Counted from the first letter of the stretch, positions 23,475 to 30,764 are shown. The stretch: 36,173 nt of DNA from Clostridia bacterium (GCA_017938795.1 JAGBAV010000051.1:1-36173); one strand, 5' to 3'. The notes: a model not told the origin generated them from the sequence alone. A program made the numbers and translations.

Positions 23475-23693
23475 TTACTTAGTGGGCTTGGTGGGACGCG
23501 GCGCGGTTTTCAGCTGCGTATCGGAATGATCCATCGCTTCGCGCCAGCATTCGTCGATGTATCCGCTGAACGTCTTGATCTTTGCATCGGGGCCGCCGAA
23601 TTCCCTGACCATGCGATTGATTTCTTCCAGTTTTGCAGTGTAGTTCCACGGGACAGTGATGGTCTTCTTGTCGGTATCCAGAATGATTTTCAT
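23475..23693 (-). CDS. Small hypothetical protein of mobile-element type
   Basis: 72 residues: MKIILDTDKKTITVPWNYT, then AKLEEINRMVREFGGPDA, ending in a lysine/proline-rich tail. The ATG at 23691-23693 is preceded by a GGAAGGA-like ribosome binding site, and a promoter lies at 23746-23774. The first 20 residues look like a small beta hairpin, the middle is helical. I recall similar short proteins in clostridial phages and conjugative elements but cannot name a family. It is followed at once by a broken helix-turn-helix gene. Confidence 0.65.
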   Translation of the reverse strand: MKIILDTDKKTITVPWNYTAKLEEINRMVREFGGPDAKIKTFSGYIDECWREAMDHSDTQLKTAPRPTKPTK

Positions 23694-23745
23694 GCGAATC
23701 GTCCTTCCTTTCGTGTGTTTTGCGGAAACGCTTGTTGCTAATACC

Positions 23746-23774
23746 ATTGTAGGAGGATGATTGCATGAAGTCAC
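23746..23774 (-). promoter_or_regulatory. Promoter of the 72-residue protein gene
   Basis: Minus strand GTGACT (23769-23774), 17 bp, TACAAT (23746-23751). Its -35 box overlaps the first of two direct repeats at 23773-23823. Confidence 0.5.
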
Positions 23775-23823
23775 GCGCAGATCCATGACATTAACCCTGA
23801 ATGACGCGCAAGTTTCTGACATT
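23773..23823 (+). promoter_or_regulatory. Direct repeats between divergent small genes
   Basis: ACGCGCA-N6-TGACATT occurs at 23773-23792 and again at 23804-23823, a period of 31 bp (about three turns). It lies just upstream of the Cro/CI-type gene and over the divergent promoter, so it is a good operator candidate. Confidence 0.5.
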
Positions 23824-23837
23824 CGGAGGATGAATTC

Positions 23838-24236
23838 ATGAAAACACTTGGTAAAATGCTGTGCGAAGCGCGAATCGCACGGCAAATGACGCAGGAAACG
23901 CTTGCGAATCACCTGAACGTAGCGCGAACAACCGTCTCCAACTGAGAAAGAGACGAAGCACAGCCCGATCTTTACATGCTTCGCTGCATTTCTGATCTGA
24001 TTCACTACGATTTCTTTGCTGTTGATCGCAATATAGCAGCAAATCAAGAGCAAAAAGCAAGGAAATTGCGGCTGAACATGCCTGAAAAACCGTTGATTGA
24101 AGTGATTTCAGACGAAAATGCGGGTGAATTACGCGAAGGTACGCTTGATTTCCGCATTTTAGGCAGTGATCAACGCGGAAATGCTGTTGAATTCCACATT
24201 TCTGCTCCTTTTTCCGTCAAATCAGACGATGATTAA
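23838..24236 (+). pseudogene. Cro/CI-type (XRE) regulator with TGA at the conserved tryptophan
   Basis: Translated by hand: MKTLGKMLCEARIARQMTQE, then TLANHLNVARTTVSN, stop TGA (23943-23945), ERDEAQPDLYML and onward to TAA. The XRE consensus at this point is SNWER, so TGG has become TGA. The helix-turn-helix is otherwise intact and the frame continues for 97 more codons with a beta-rich C-terminal domain. GGAGG sits eight bases before the ATG. An internal ATG at 23976 could only make the C-terminal part. A nonsense mutation is the simplest explanation; the codon is not evidence of recoding because neighbouring genes use TGA as a stop. Confidence 0.72.
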
Positions 24237-24238
24237 GT

Positions 24239-24442
24239 GAATTCGCATACAGCAAGGAAGAACTGATTGCGGAGATCGGCGCAGCGGCGCTGGTCAATCA
24301 CGCAGGGCTTGAGACGGCGAACAGCTTCCGAAACAGCGCGGCATACGTCCAGAACTGGCTTAAGGTTCTGCGCGATGACAAGCGGTTCATCGTGAGCGCC
24401 GCAGGCAAGGCTGAGAAGGCCGTGAGCATGATCCTCGGATGA
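24239..24442 (+). pseudogene. C-terminal fragment of an ArdC-type antirestriction protein
   Basis: 67 codons reading EFAYSKEELIAEIGAAALVN, HAGLETANSFRNSAAYVQNWL, then KVLRDDKRFIVSAAGKAEKAV and SMILG, stop. This is the end of the zincin-like metallopeptidase domain of ArdC/DUF1738 proteins carried by plasmids and conjugative elements. The HExxH part and the ssDNA-binding N-terminal domain are missing, and there is no start codon. It shows that the element once carried transfer-associated genes. Confidence 0.72.
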
Positions 24443-24448
24443 TGCATA

Positions 24449-24479
24449 TGCCAGCCTCTTGGTGGTCAGGAGGCTGGCA
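24449..24479. terminator. Stem-loop after the ArdC fragment
   Basis: A 10-bp perfect stem (24449-24458 and 24470-24479) with an 11-nt loop. No T run follows, so termination is uncertain. Confidence 0.45.
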
Positions 24480-24518
24480 ACAAAAACAAATGGAAGCTTA
24501 TACAGTCAACATGAGGAT

Positions 24519-24585
24519 GGATCGCCGCAGAAAGCGCGGCAAAAGCGTAAAAGAAATCGGTAAACGAAACGATTTGCTGCGATCC
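24519..24585. repeat. Nested inverted repeats before the recombinase gene
   Basis: Outer arms GGATCGC (24519-24525) and GCGATCC (24579-24585), which extend to an 11-bp imperfect match, enclose inner arms AAATCG (24554-24559) and CGATTT (24570-24575). They lie 30 bp before the serine recombinase gene. They may be a recombination site or an mRNA structure. Confidence 0.4.
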
Positions 24586-24615
24586 ACCTTTTCTTTTACA
24601 TAGGAGGTCAGGACG

Positions 24616-25203
24616 ATGAAAAATTGGGGCTATGCACGTTGCTCTACAAACGAGGATAAGCAGGACATCAACAGGCAAATCCGCGAACTGAAAGCCGCAG
24701 GCGCGGACGAAGTGATTTTTGAATATGAGCATGGAGATGCCAAGGTGAAAAAGAATCTCCATATGCTCTTGGATGCGGCGACTGAGGGTGACACGATCAT
24801 CACTCTTGAGGTCAGCCGACTGAGCAGGAGCACACAGCAGCTGTGCGAGATAATAGACATCATCAGGGATAAGAAGTTGCGGCTTGTGATCGTGGGAAGC
24901 ATCACGATTGATTGCCGGAACGGTGAGATTGATCCTATGTCGGCGGCATTCATGAAGATGGCTGGCGTCTTCTCTGAGCTGGAATTGCAGATGATCCGGG
25001 CGCGGGTTCGCTCTGGCGTCAGGAATGCGCAGAGCAAGGGCGTCAAGGTAGGCCGCAAGGCTACGACGAAGGATGATATTCCCGCGATCTTCTACAAGCA
25101 TTATCCTGCTTTTGCTGCGAAGCAGATGAATGTGAGCGAGTTGGCGAGGATATGTGGGCTGAGTAGACCGACGGTGTATAAATACTTAAGGATTCTCGCG
25201 TAG
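24616..25203 (+). CDS. Serine recombinase, resolvase/invertase family
   Basis: Site-specific recombinase (195 aa, the normal small-resolvase size). The catalytic serine is S10 in YARCSTNEDKQ, followed by the conserved arginines in SRLSRS (about 68-73) and the long E helix FSELELQMIRARVRSG with its arginine pair. The C-terminal helix-turn-helix is at about 172-192 (NVSELARICGLSRPTVYKYL). AGGAGG precedes the ATG by eight bases. A strong terminator follows. It could resolve dimers or invert a segment; nested inverted repeats at 24519-24585 are a candidate target. Confidence 0.92.
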   Translation: MKNWGYARCSTNEDKQDINRQIRELKAAGADEVIFEYEHGDAKVKKNLHMLLDAATEGDTIITLEVSRLSRSTQQLCEIIDIIRDKKLRLVIVGSITIDCRNGEIDPMSAAFMKMAGVFSELELQMIRARVRSGVRNAQSKGVKVGRKATTKDDIPAIFYKHYPAFAAKQMNVSELARICGLSRPTVYKYLRILA

Positions 25204-25217
25204 CATTTCAAGTATAG

Positions 25218-25251
25218 AAGCACGTCATCTTTAATCAATGACGTGCTTTTT
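25218..25251 (+). terminator. Terminator after the serine recombinase gene
   Basis: An 11-bp perfect stem (25218-25228 and 25238-25248) with a 9-nt loop and a TTTTT tail. It also separates the convergent two-gene unit. Confidence 0.88.
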
Positions 25252-25257
25252 GGTGGA

Positions 25258-25776
25258 TTAAATCTGATCAAAGAGGTTTTCCTTAGATGCGTTTGCTTTT
25301 GCATTCAATTCATCATTACGAATCATTAGTTGCGTAAAAAAGAACAGAAGGAAAACCGTCCCCCAAACCATATACACAAACGCAACAAATAGCGCGTAAT
25401 TCATAAACAGCTTGAATGCACAGCTCCACGTCTCGATGCTGAGAATAAGCATTGAGAGAAGGATTACGCTGATTGAAGCAACTGTAACATAGAATACCTT
25501 CCAGTACATCTTCTGTGCAATATCCGGATAGCACTGGGTCATCTTCTTATGAATATACTCGGTTCTCATTCCCAGTAAAACTGAGAAAATGATGCCGATC
25601 ATCGCAAGATTGCATGATCCATAAGTAATGACGTGTGGAACAAGTTCCATGCGCTTCAAGGGAAGCATTCTGGCAAGGATACACAGTGGGATGCACAGAA
25701 GCAAACATGCGCTCAACAAATGATCTGTAATAAAGTTGATTATACTGTCGACCCTATCTTTAACCCAGTTGATCAC
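25258..25776 (-). CDS. Four-helix membrane protein, second gene of a two-gene unit
   Basis: A 172-residue protein with four strong transmembrane helices at about 15-38, 45-69, 90-117 and 120-151, and a charged C-terminal tail (NDELNAKANASKENLFDQI). There is no signal peptide and no recognisable domain. It starts with GTG at 25774-25776, which overlaps the TGA of the upstream gene as GTGA; AGGAGG lies inside the upstream gene six bases before it. Such tight coupling implies a fixed ratio with the 371-residue protein. Size and topology recall KwaA of the Kiwa defence system and other small membrane effectors, but I see no sequence match. A function in membrane damage or signal relay during phage attack is inference. 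Confidence 0.78.
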   Translation of the reverse strand: MINWVKDRVDSIINFITDHLLSACLLLCIPLCILARMLPLKRMELVPHVITYGSCNLAMIGIIFSVLLGMRTEYIHKKMTQCYPDIAQKMYWKVFYVTVASISVILLSMLILSIETWSCAFKLFMNYALFVAFVYMVWGTVFLLFFFTQLMIRNDELNAKANASKENLFDQI

Positions 25777-26888
25777 TGTAGTCCTCCTAATATTGCAAAC
25801 AACCGTGCATCAAGGCGGCTATATTGCTCCGCAGTGAGATCGTATAAGTATTCTGATCCAATGGGCTGGCGCTCCTCAACTTCGATAGGAACGAGGAAAT
25901 CAACCTTCGGAGTCAAGAGATCAATCGCTTCTAAAACATTTGTTTGTGGATTCAGAATCGTGACCTCAACACGTGCATCTTTTTTATCTTCATCAGTGGT
26001 TGTGGGTGCAGCCATGAATTCACGGTACTTTCGAGCTACAGAACGTACATCACGTGCTGTTAACGTTCCGGCAGCATCTTCACGCTTAACTGTGAGGCAC
26101 ACATCAAGCGTTACGCCAGTCTGTTCGCCGATGATTCTAGCCACAGATGACAGATGAACACTATCCTCAGGAATGATGCCATCTTTGTTTACATCCGAAC
26201 AGCGAATCCGAACTTTCTTATAGCAGTCAGCAGCCAAAGCGCGCTCGGTTAGACCTTCATCAAGAATGGGCTGTAATTCACCGACGAGATAGCGATTGAC
26301 GGGCTGACGATTGATTTCGAGATACTGTTTCTGAAGGAAATTCAGATACTTTTGTACCGCAGAAACACCGACGCCATACTTATTTGACTGAATTATAACG
26401 ACGCCGTATCGCGTGTCTAAAAGTATTTCGGTAAACTCACCGATATACTCATCTTCAGCCAGCGGAATATCTTCTCGCGCCTCATCAATCTTCTTTTTTG
26501 CGGGAAGACCTGTTGCACGAAGTTTGGCAATCTGGAAGGAATAGAGATGGGGAGAGGAATCCTTATGGAAGTATGCGTTCCGATCCATCTCGATTTTCTC
26601 TCCATTAACCTTGAGAACCATCTCAGGAATACGCCCATTTTGCGCTGCTTCAATCACCTGACTTAGCTGCCATGTAGTTTGACGCCTTGCCGCAGCTTCT
26701 GCCAATTCACGGCGATGATCTCTCCATTTATCGAGAGAAAGACCATGATGTGATTTGAAGTCTTGCGGAGCAATGGCTTCAAGTTCAGCAATCCGCTGAT
26801 CGGCCTTCAGGAGTTTATCTGCATGGTTATCGGTCAGGGAAAGGACTGCTTTGTACAAACTGAATCGGACGTATTTTTTCTTCGGCAT
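25773..26888 (-). CDS. Cytoplasmic protein of unknown function, possible DUF6731-like, first gene of a two-gene unit
   Basis: 371 residues, no signal peptide or membrane helix. The start KKKYVRFSLYKAVLSL, a SFQIAKLRATGLPAKKK segment (117-133) and the core EILLDTRYGVVIIQSNKYG (154-172) with VGVSAVQKYL after it resemble, from memory, the pattern of DUF6731 proteins and more distantly KwaB/DUF4868; this assignment is weak. The C-terminal third is alpha/beta without known motifs. The ATG follows AAGGAGG. A promoter with a 33-bp dyad lies directly upstream, so the unit is probably autoregulated or induced. It sits between a serine recombinase and the integrase, a usual place for defence cargo. It may be the sensor or nucleic-acid-binding partner of the membrane protein. 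Confidence 0.78.
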   Translation of the reverse strand: MPKKKYVRFSLYKAVLSLTDNHADKLLKADQRIAELEAIAPQDFKSHHGLSLDKWRDHRRELAEAAARRQTTWQLSQVIEAAQNGRIPEMVLKVNGEKIEMDRNAYFHKDSSPHLYSFQIAKLRATGLPAKKKIDEAREDIPLAEDEYIGEFTEILLDTRYGVVIIQSNKYGVGVSAVQKYLNFLQKQYLEINRQPVNRYLVGELQPILDEGLTERALAADCYKKVRIRCSDVNKDGIIPEDSVHLSSVARIIGEQTGVTLDVCLTVKREDAAGTLTARDVRSVARKYREFMAAPTTTDEDKKDARVEVTILNPQTNVLEAIDLLTPKVDFLVPIEVEERQPIGSEYLYDLTAEQYSRLDARLFAILGGLQ

Positions 26889-26907
26889 AGATATCCTCCT
26901 TAGTTTA

Positions 26908-26945
26908 TTGTGTATTATGATAGCACATAATCATACACAAAACAA
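26908..26945 (-). promoter_or_regulatory. Palindromic promoter of the two-gene unit
   Basis: Minus strand: TTGTTT (26940-26945), 17 bp, TATCAT (26917-26922). A dyad with 8-bp perfect arms TTGTGTAT/ATACACAA spans 26908-26940, with a second ATTATG/CATAAT dyad nested inside. It covers the spacer and the -10 box, so a bound protein would block transcription. Confidence 0.68.
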
Positions 26946-27001
26946 GCTGCGTAAAAACGCGCGGAATATATCATGCTGATAAAAGACTTGCCAAGTTTTG
27001 T

Positions 27002-28267
27002 TTACAGATCAAACGCCTCCGCATACTTCTGCGTTGCAACCTTCATCTGCCGCAGATCCGCCTTGACATAGAAGTTCAGCGTCGTGGACGCATCCGCATG
27101 GCCCAGTATTTCCTGCACGCTCTTGATGTCTGCGCCGTTTTCAAGGAGCAGCGTCGCGCATGTGTGCCGCAGATCGTGGGGCGAAATGCCCTGCAAGCCG
27201 ATTCGCCTCATGAAGTGCGTGATTTTGCGCGTCGCTGTGTTCGGATCGCGGGGTTGATAGGGACTCTCAAGCCCTTCAAAGAGGTACATGTTCTTGATGA
27301 TCTGGTTGGGATGGCGCTGGATCGCAGAGCGTCTGAGCAAAAGCAGTTCGTGTTTGACGCCTTCCATGATCGGAATGGTGCGGATGCTGCACGGCGTCTT
27401 TGGTTCCGCGACAAGGATACCGCTTTGCTTGGTGTACGTCACGTTGCGGGAGATGTGGAGCGTGTTTTCGTCGAAGTTGAAGTCCTGCCACTGCAAGCCA
27501 AGGCATTCTCCGCGCCGGATTCCCGTCGTCGCCATGAGCAGCATCATGCATCGGTATTCGGGCTTGCATTCGCGGATCGCGCTGAAGAAGATTCGCGCCT
27601 GATCCTGCGTGAGCGCATCCACTGGACGCTTGACCGTTCGCGGCGCGTCCACCTTCTTGATCGGATTCTTTTCGATGAACTCCTGCTTCTCCGCATAGTT
27701 GAAGATGATCCTCAGAATGTCGTAATGATGCTTGATGCTCTTCTCAGAAAGCGTCCTTCCGTCAGGCGCGTGGTACTCGTCACGGAGATATTGCAGGTAT
27801 CTCATGATGTCGATGGACGTTATGTCCCTGAGTCTTTTGTCTCCAAGCTGGGGCAGAGCCACGCGCATCATGAATCCGTACATGGCGACGGTAGATGGCT
27901 TCAAACCGCCTGCAATGACCTTCAGAGGTAACCAAACCTGTTCGGCAAAGTAGCGGAAGGTTTCTTCTTCAGGTACGATCTCAGGCTCTTCAGGCGCTTC
28001 ACAGGGAAGAGGAGTAGGCGTCGCGAACACGCCGTGCTCTGGCTGATTTCCTTTGATCTCTTGCTCCCAACGATAGGATTCAGCCTCTGCCAATTTGCGG
28101 GCTTTGGCATAACTCAGGCCGTTTGGCGGTTTCCATGTCGTCGTTTTGTACTTTTGTGTACCCGAATCGTCCCTTCCAATGCACAGCTGAAATTTGAACG
28201 CGACAACCTTTCCATCCTTCTTTTCGAAGGTATGGTTGACATTTTCACAGCTCGTTTTTGTGTGCAT
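27002..28267 (-). CDS. int: Tyrosine recombinase (integrase) of the element
   Basis: Site-specific integrase (421 aa). Residues 1-70 form an N-terminal arm-binding domain, 100-200 the SAM-like core-binding domain, and the catalytic domain follows with all active residues: R251 (TGIRRGE), H364 and R367 (HDLRHTC), H390 (LGHADAS) and the nucleophile Y400 (LNFYVK). The N-terminal KDGKVVAFKFQLCIGRD and KYKTTTW pattern is of the AP2-like domain found in Tn916-type and related integrases, which bind direct repeats at the ends. The start has a poor ribosome binding site. A -10-like TACACT at 28299-28304 lies inside an arm repeat, so the protein may repress its own gene. The gene lies 124 bp from the tRNA it uses as target. 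Confidence 0.95.
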   Translation of the reverse strand: MHTKTSCENVNHTFEKKDGKVVAFKFQLCIGRDDSGTQKYKTTTWKPPNGLSYAKARKLAEAESYRWEQEIKGNQPEHGVFATPTPLPCEAPEEPEIVPEEETFRYFAEQVWLPLKVIAGGLKPSTVAMYGFMMRVALPQLGDKRLRDITSIDIMRYLQYLRDEYHAPDGRTLSEKSIKHHYDILRIIFNYAEKQEFIEKNPIKKVDAPRTVKRPVDALTQDQARIFFSAIRECKPEYRCMMLLMATTGIRRGECLGLQWQDFNFDENTLHISRNVTYTKQSGILVAEPKTPCSIRTIPIMEGVKHELLLLRRSAIQRHPNQIIKNMYLFEGLESPYQPRDPNTATRKITHFMRRIGLQGISPHDLRHTCATLLLENGADIKSVQEILGHADASTTLNFYVKADLRQMKVATQKYAEAFDL

Positions 28268-28277
28268 TCAAGGCGCT

Positions 28278-28307
28278 GTGTACCCGCGTTTTTGAAAAAG
28301 TGTACCC
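28278..28307 (+). repeat. Integrase arm-type repeats, right end
   Basis: GTGTACCC at 28278-28285 and at 28300-28307 (the latter within AAAAAGTGTACCC), 22 bp apart, matching the left-end pair. A further GTGTACCC at 28156-28163 is inside the integrase gene and may be chance. Confidence 0.7.
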
Positions 28308-28349
28308 TGCCGTACAGTATTCCTAAACTTCTGGAACAGGGGATAAAAG

Positions 28350-28388
28350 AAAAAGTGCTTGATTTCGTAGTGAAATCAAGCACTTTTT
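28350..28388 (-). terminator. Terminator of the tRNA-Pro gene, carried by the element
   Basis: A 17-bp perfect stem (28350-28366 and 28372-28388) with a 5-nt loop, then T-rich on the minus strand, 2 bp from the tRNA 3' end. It replaces the original terminator left at 14731-14776. Confidence 0.85.
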
Positions 28389-28390
28389 AC

Positions 28391-28436
28391 TGGTCGGAGT
28401 GGCGAGATTCGAACTCGCGGCCTCTTGAACCCCATT
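28391..28436 (-). repeat. Right attachment site within tRNA-Pro
   Basis: Exact partner of the repeat at 14781-14826. It ends in the anticodon-loop region, the usual crossover position for tRNA-targeting tyrosine recombinases. Confidence 0.88.
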
Positions 28437-28467
28437 CAAGCACGCTACCAAACTGCGCTACACCCCG
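28391..28467 (-). tRNA. tRNA-Pro(GGG)
   Basis: 77 nt including an encoded CCA. The 7-bp acceptor stem CGGGGTG/CACTCCG has one G-T pair. D arm GTAGCGCAGTTTGGTAGCG, anticodon stem CTTGA/TCAAG around loop ATGGGGT (anticodon GGG at 34-36), and T arm GCGAGTTCGAATCTCGC fold normally. Its 3' 46 bases come from the integrated element; the gene was restored by integration. Confidence 0.95.
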
Positions 28468-28499
28468 TGCTAAGAGCCATGACGCTCTCAAACAAAGCT

Positions 28500-28527
28500 A
28501 TTATACCACAGGGAAGGGATTTGTCAA
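28500..28527 (-). promoter_or_regulatory. Promoter of tRNA-Pro
   Basis: Perfect TTGACA (28522-28527), 16 bp, TATAAT (28500-28505), about 33 bp before the tRNA. Confidence 0.85.
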
Positions 28528-28595
28528 GGGCTTTTTTGCGGCGATTGCAATGCGTGATTGACAACCTCCAGCGAGTTTCCTATAATATAGACGTG

Positions 28596-29192
28596 TTACT
28601 GGTCGATCCCCAGCACGATTTCAGAGATGGCCATGCTGTCCGGGTCGACGGTGTAGAGGCAGTAGACATGCTCGTAGCTGCCATAGCTGTCCTTGGTGCC
28701 TGCGGGGTATGCAGCCGTCGGGGCGAGCAGGGTGACGGTGATCGCGCCGTTGTCCACGGTCAGCAGGCCGCGAGGCGGCAGGGCGGTCATCAGGCCGTTC
28801 TGGTTCTCGAAGTAGCTGGCGCAGTAGAGGATCTGCATATCGTCGGGCTGTTCGCCGACGTAGTCGGTCGGGTAGCGCTCCAGCACCTTATCCAGCGAGT
28901 CGCCGATGCTGATACCGCGCGGGCCGTCGCTGACGTTCATGCGGCCCTGCTGGCGGATCTGGGTCAGCTGCGCTGTGGTCAGGTCGCTGATGGAGAAGGG
29001 CGCGCCCGCGTCATAGGGCAGCGGCGTCGAGGAGACAGCCGCGCTGGTTGTGGCGGCAGGGCGGATATCAAAGACGATCAGGCAGATGATCAGGCTGAGC
29101 AGGATGGCGCCGATGCCGCCTGCGGCGCACAGCGCAATGCTTCGCCTGTCTGCGGTTTTCTTTTGTTTGCTGCTTCTTCGCTTTTGAGCCAT
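28596..29192 (-). CDS. Membrane-anchored hypothetical protein
   Basis: 198 residues: a basic cytoplasmic start (MAQKRRSSKQKKTADRR), one transmembrane helix at about 18-44 and an extracellular domain of about 150 residues. That domain contains GRMNVSDGPRGISIGDSLDKVLERYP, a pattern seen in small outer-face domains where a sequence motif for a repeated beta-alpha unit begins, followed by a mostly beta region ending ISEIVLGID. No catalytic residues are evident and I do not recognise a family. AAGGAGG lies 10 bp before the ATG. It is divergent from rmuC, with 95 bp between them. Confidence 0.72.
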   Translation of the reverse strand: MAQKRRSSKQKKTADRRSIALCAAGGIGAILLSLIICLIVFDIRPAATTSAAVSSTPLPYDAGAPFSISDLTTAQLTQIRQQGRMNVSDGPRGISIGDSLDKVLERYPTDYVGEQPDDMQILYCASYFENQNGLMTALPPRGLLTVDNGAITVTLLAPTAAYPAGTKDSYGSYEHVYCLYTVDPDSMAISEIVLGIDQ

Positions 29193-29287
29193 GGATAGAG
29201 TACCTCCTTTGCCCGATGGGCAGGATTATTATAGCACATTTGCCTCCTGTGCGCTACTGCCGCGGGGGCGGAATGGGGTGTTGAATC

Positions 29288-30751
29288 ATGGAAATGATGA
29301 TGAACTGGCTGAATGCGCTGAGCGCGCAGCAGCTGCTTTTTGCGTTTGCTGCGCTGTGCCTGCTGCTCTTTGCGGTGATGCTTCTGGCGCTGGTCGCGGT
29401 CAATGGCCGGGCGAAGCGCGCGCAGAAGCAGGTGGAGGAGATGGCAGGCGGCGTTGCGCGCCAGCTGGAGGCCGCGCAGGAGGCGTCCCGCCAGAGCAGC
29501 GAGCATGCTACGCGTGAGATTGGCGAGGCGATGAAGAATGTCAACGACTCCATGATGCAAATGATGGGCGAGATGACGCGGACCCAGCAGGGCCAGATGG
29601 ACGCGCTGGGCGGTCAGCTCCGCGCCGCTGTGCATCAGGAGGAGGAGCGCATGGAGCGCATGCGCCAGACGATGGATACGCGCCTGAGCTCCTATGAGGA
29701 TCGCCTGAGCGGCGTGACCCGCACGATCGACGATAAGCTCGCCGGTAATGACGAGCGGATGGAGCGCATGCGCGAGACGATCGAGGGCGGCCTGACGCGC
29801 ATCACCGAAGATAACCGCATTCAGATGGAGCAGATGCGTCAGACCGTGGACGAGAAGCTCAATGCGACGGTCGACCAGCGGCTGGAGGCGTCCTTCGCTG
29901 CGGTGACGCGCCGTCTTGAGCAGGTGTCCAGCAGCCTTTCCGCCATGCAGTCGCTCGCCGGCAGCGTCGATGAGCTCAGCCGTACGCTGGGCGGCGCGCA
30001 GCCGATCGGGGCGTGGGGCGAGGTTCAGCTTGGGGCGCTTCTGGCGCAGATGCTCGCGCCGGATCAGTATGCGCAGCGGGCCTGTGTGCGCCCGGGCGGC
30101 GAGGCGGTTGCGGATTATGTCGTCGTGATGCCCGGCCAGGGGCATGGGCATACCGTCTATCTGCCGCTGGATGCGAGCCTGCCGATGCGCGAGTATACGG
30201 AGCTTCGCACGGCGCTGGAGAATGGTACGCGCGAGCAGGTGGATAATGCGCGCGGTCTGCTGGAGTCCGCGGTGCGCATGCATGCAAGGCGCATGTCCGA
30301 GAAGCTGATCGCTCCGCCATATACGACGGATTACGCGGTGCTTTTCCTGCAGAGCGAGGGGCTGTACTCCGAGGTGCTGCGCATCAGCGGCCTTGCAGAG
30401 CGCATCCAGCAGGAGAGCAGGATGGTCGTCGCCGGCCCGACGACGCTTTGTGCGCTGTTGTCCAGCCTGCAAATGGGCTTCCGCTCGCTGGCAATCGAGC
30501 AGCGGACGGAGGAGATCGCCGCGCTGCTTGGCGCGGTCCGCACGGAGATCGGCGGCTTTGCCGGGATCCTCAGCCGCACGCAGAAGAAGCTGCAGCAGGC
30601 GTCGGAGTCGCTGGAGAGCGCGCAGCGCCACAGCGAGACGATTGCCCGCCGCCTGTCCGATGTGAGCGAGCTGCCTCAGAGCGAGGCGGCGCGCCTGCTG
30701 AGCGACGGGCAGGAGGAGCGGGAGTGCTTCGACGACGACAGCTGGGATTGA
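29288..30751 (+). CDS. rmuC: RmuC-family DNA recombination protein
   Basis: Predicted nuclease-fold protein that limits DNA inversions or rearrangements (487 aa). An N-terminal membrane helix (about 16-38) is followed by a long coiled coil (40-230) with near-repeats ERMERMRQTMD and ERMERMRETIE. The RmuC core starts with GAWGEVQLGALLAQMLAPDQY near 240, then DYVVVMPG and the conserved DYAVLFLQSEGLYSEVLR near 345, and ends with a second coiled coil and an acidic tail (ECFDDDSWD). The start lacks a strong ribosome binding site; ATG at 29294 is an alternative. A terminator follows. Confidence 0.92.
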   Translation: MEMMMNWLNALSAQQLLFAFAALCLLLFAVMLLALVAVNGRAKRAQKQVEEMAGGVARQLEAAQEASRQSSEHATREIGEAMKNVNDSMMQMMGEMTRTQQGQMDALGGQLRAAVHQEEERMERMRQTMDTRLSSYEDRLSGVTRTIDDKLAGNDERMERMRETIEGGLTRITEDNRIQMEQMRQTVDEKLNATVDQRLEASFAAVTRRLEQVSSSLSAMQSLAGSVDELSRTLGGAQPIGAWGEVQLGALLAQMLAPDQYAQRACVRPGGEAVADYVVVMPGQGHGHTVYLPLDASLPMREYTELRTALENGTREQVDNARGLLESAVRMHARRMSEKLIAPPYTTDYAVLFLQSEGLYSEVLRISGLAERIQQESRMVVAGPTTLCALLSSLQMGFRSLAIEQRTEEIAALLGAVRTEIGGFAGILSRTQKKLQQASESLESAQRHSETIARRLSDVSELPQSEAARLLSDGQEERECFDDDSWD

Positions 30752-30764
30752 GCATAACAGACGA

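Larger units (their letters stand above)
14781..28436. mobile_element. Integrated element in tRNA-Pro(GGG), about 13.6 kb
   Basis: Bounded by a 46-bp exact direct repeat (14781-14826 and 28391-28436) equal to the 3' part of tRNA-Pro from the CCA to the anticodon loop. A tyrosine integrase gene lies next to the intact tRNA at the right end. Pairs of GTGTACCC repeats, 22 bp apart and in the same orientation, occur inside both ends (14928-14957 and 28278-28307), as expected for arm-type integrase sites. No conjugation, replication or capsid genes are complete. Only an ArdC fragment and broken regulators remain, so the element is probably decayed or mobilised in trans. Confidence 0.85.

Noticed and set aside
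23289-24236. Stop-codon recoding (TAG as Gln, TGA as Trp) in the element
   Set aside because: Intact genes of the element end normally in TGA and TAG/TAA, and the two broken genes need two different reassignments. Point mutations are simpler.
24490-24603. 37-codon open frame before the serine recombinase
   Set aside because: No ribosome binding site, very basic composition, and it overlaps nested inverted repeats.
28156-28163. A third GTGTACCC copy near the right end
   Set aside because: It lies inside the integrase coding region without the 22-bp spacing, so it may be chance.
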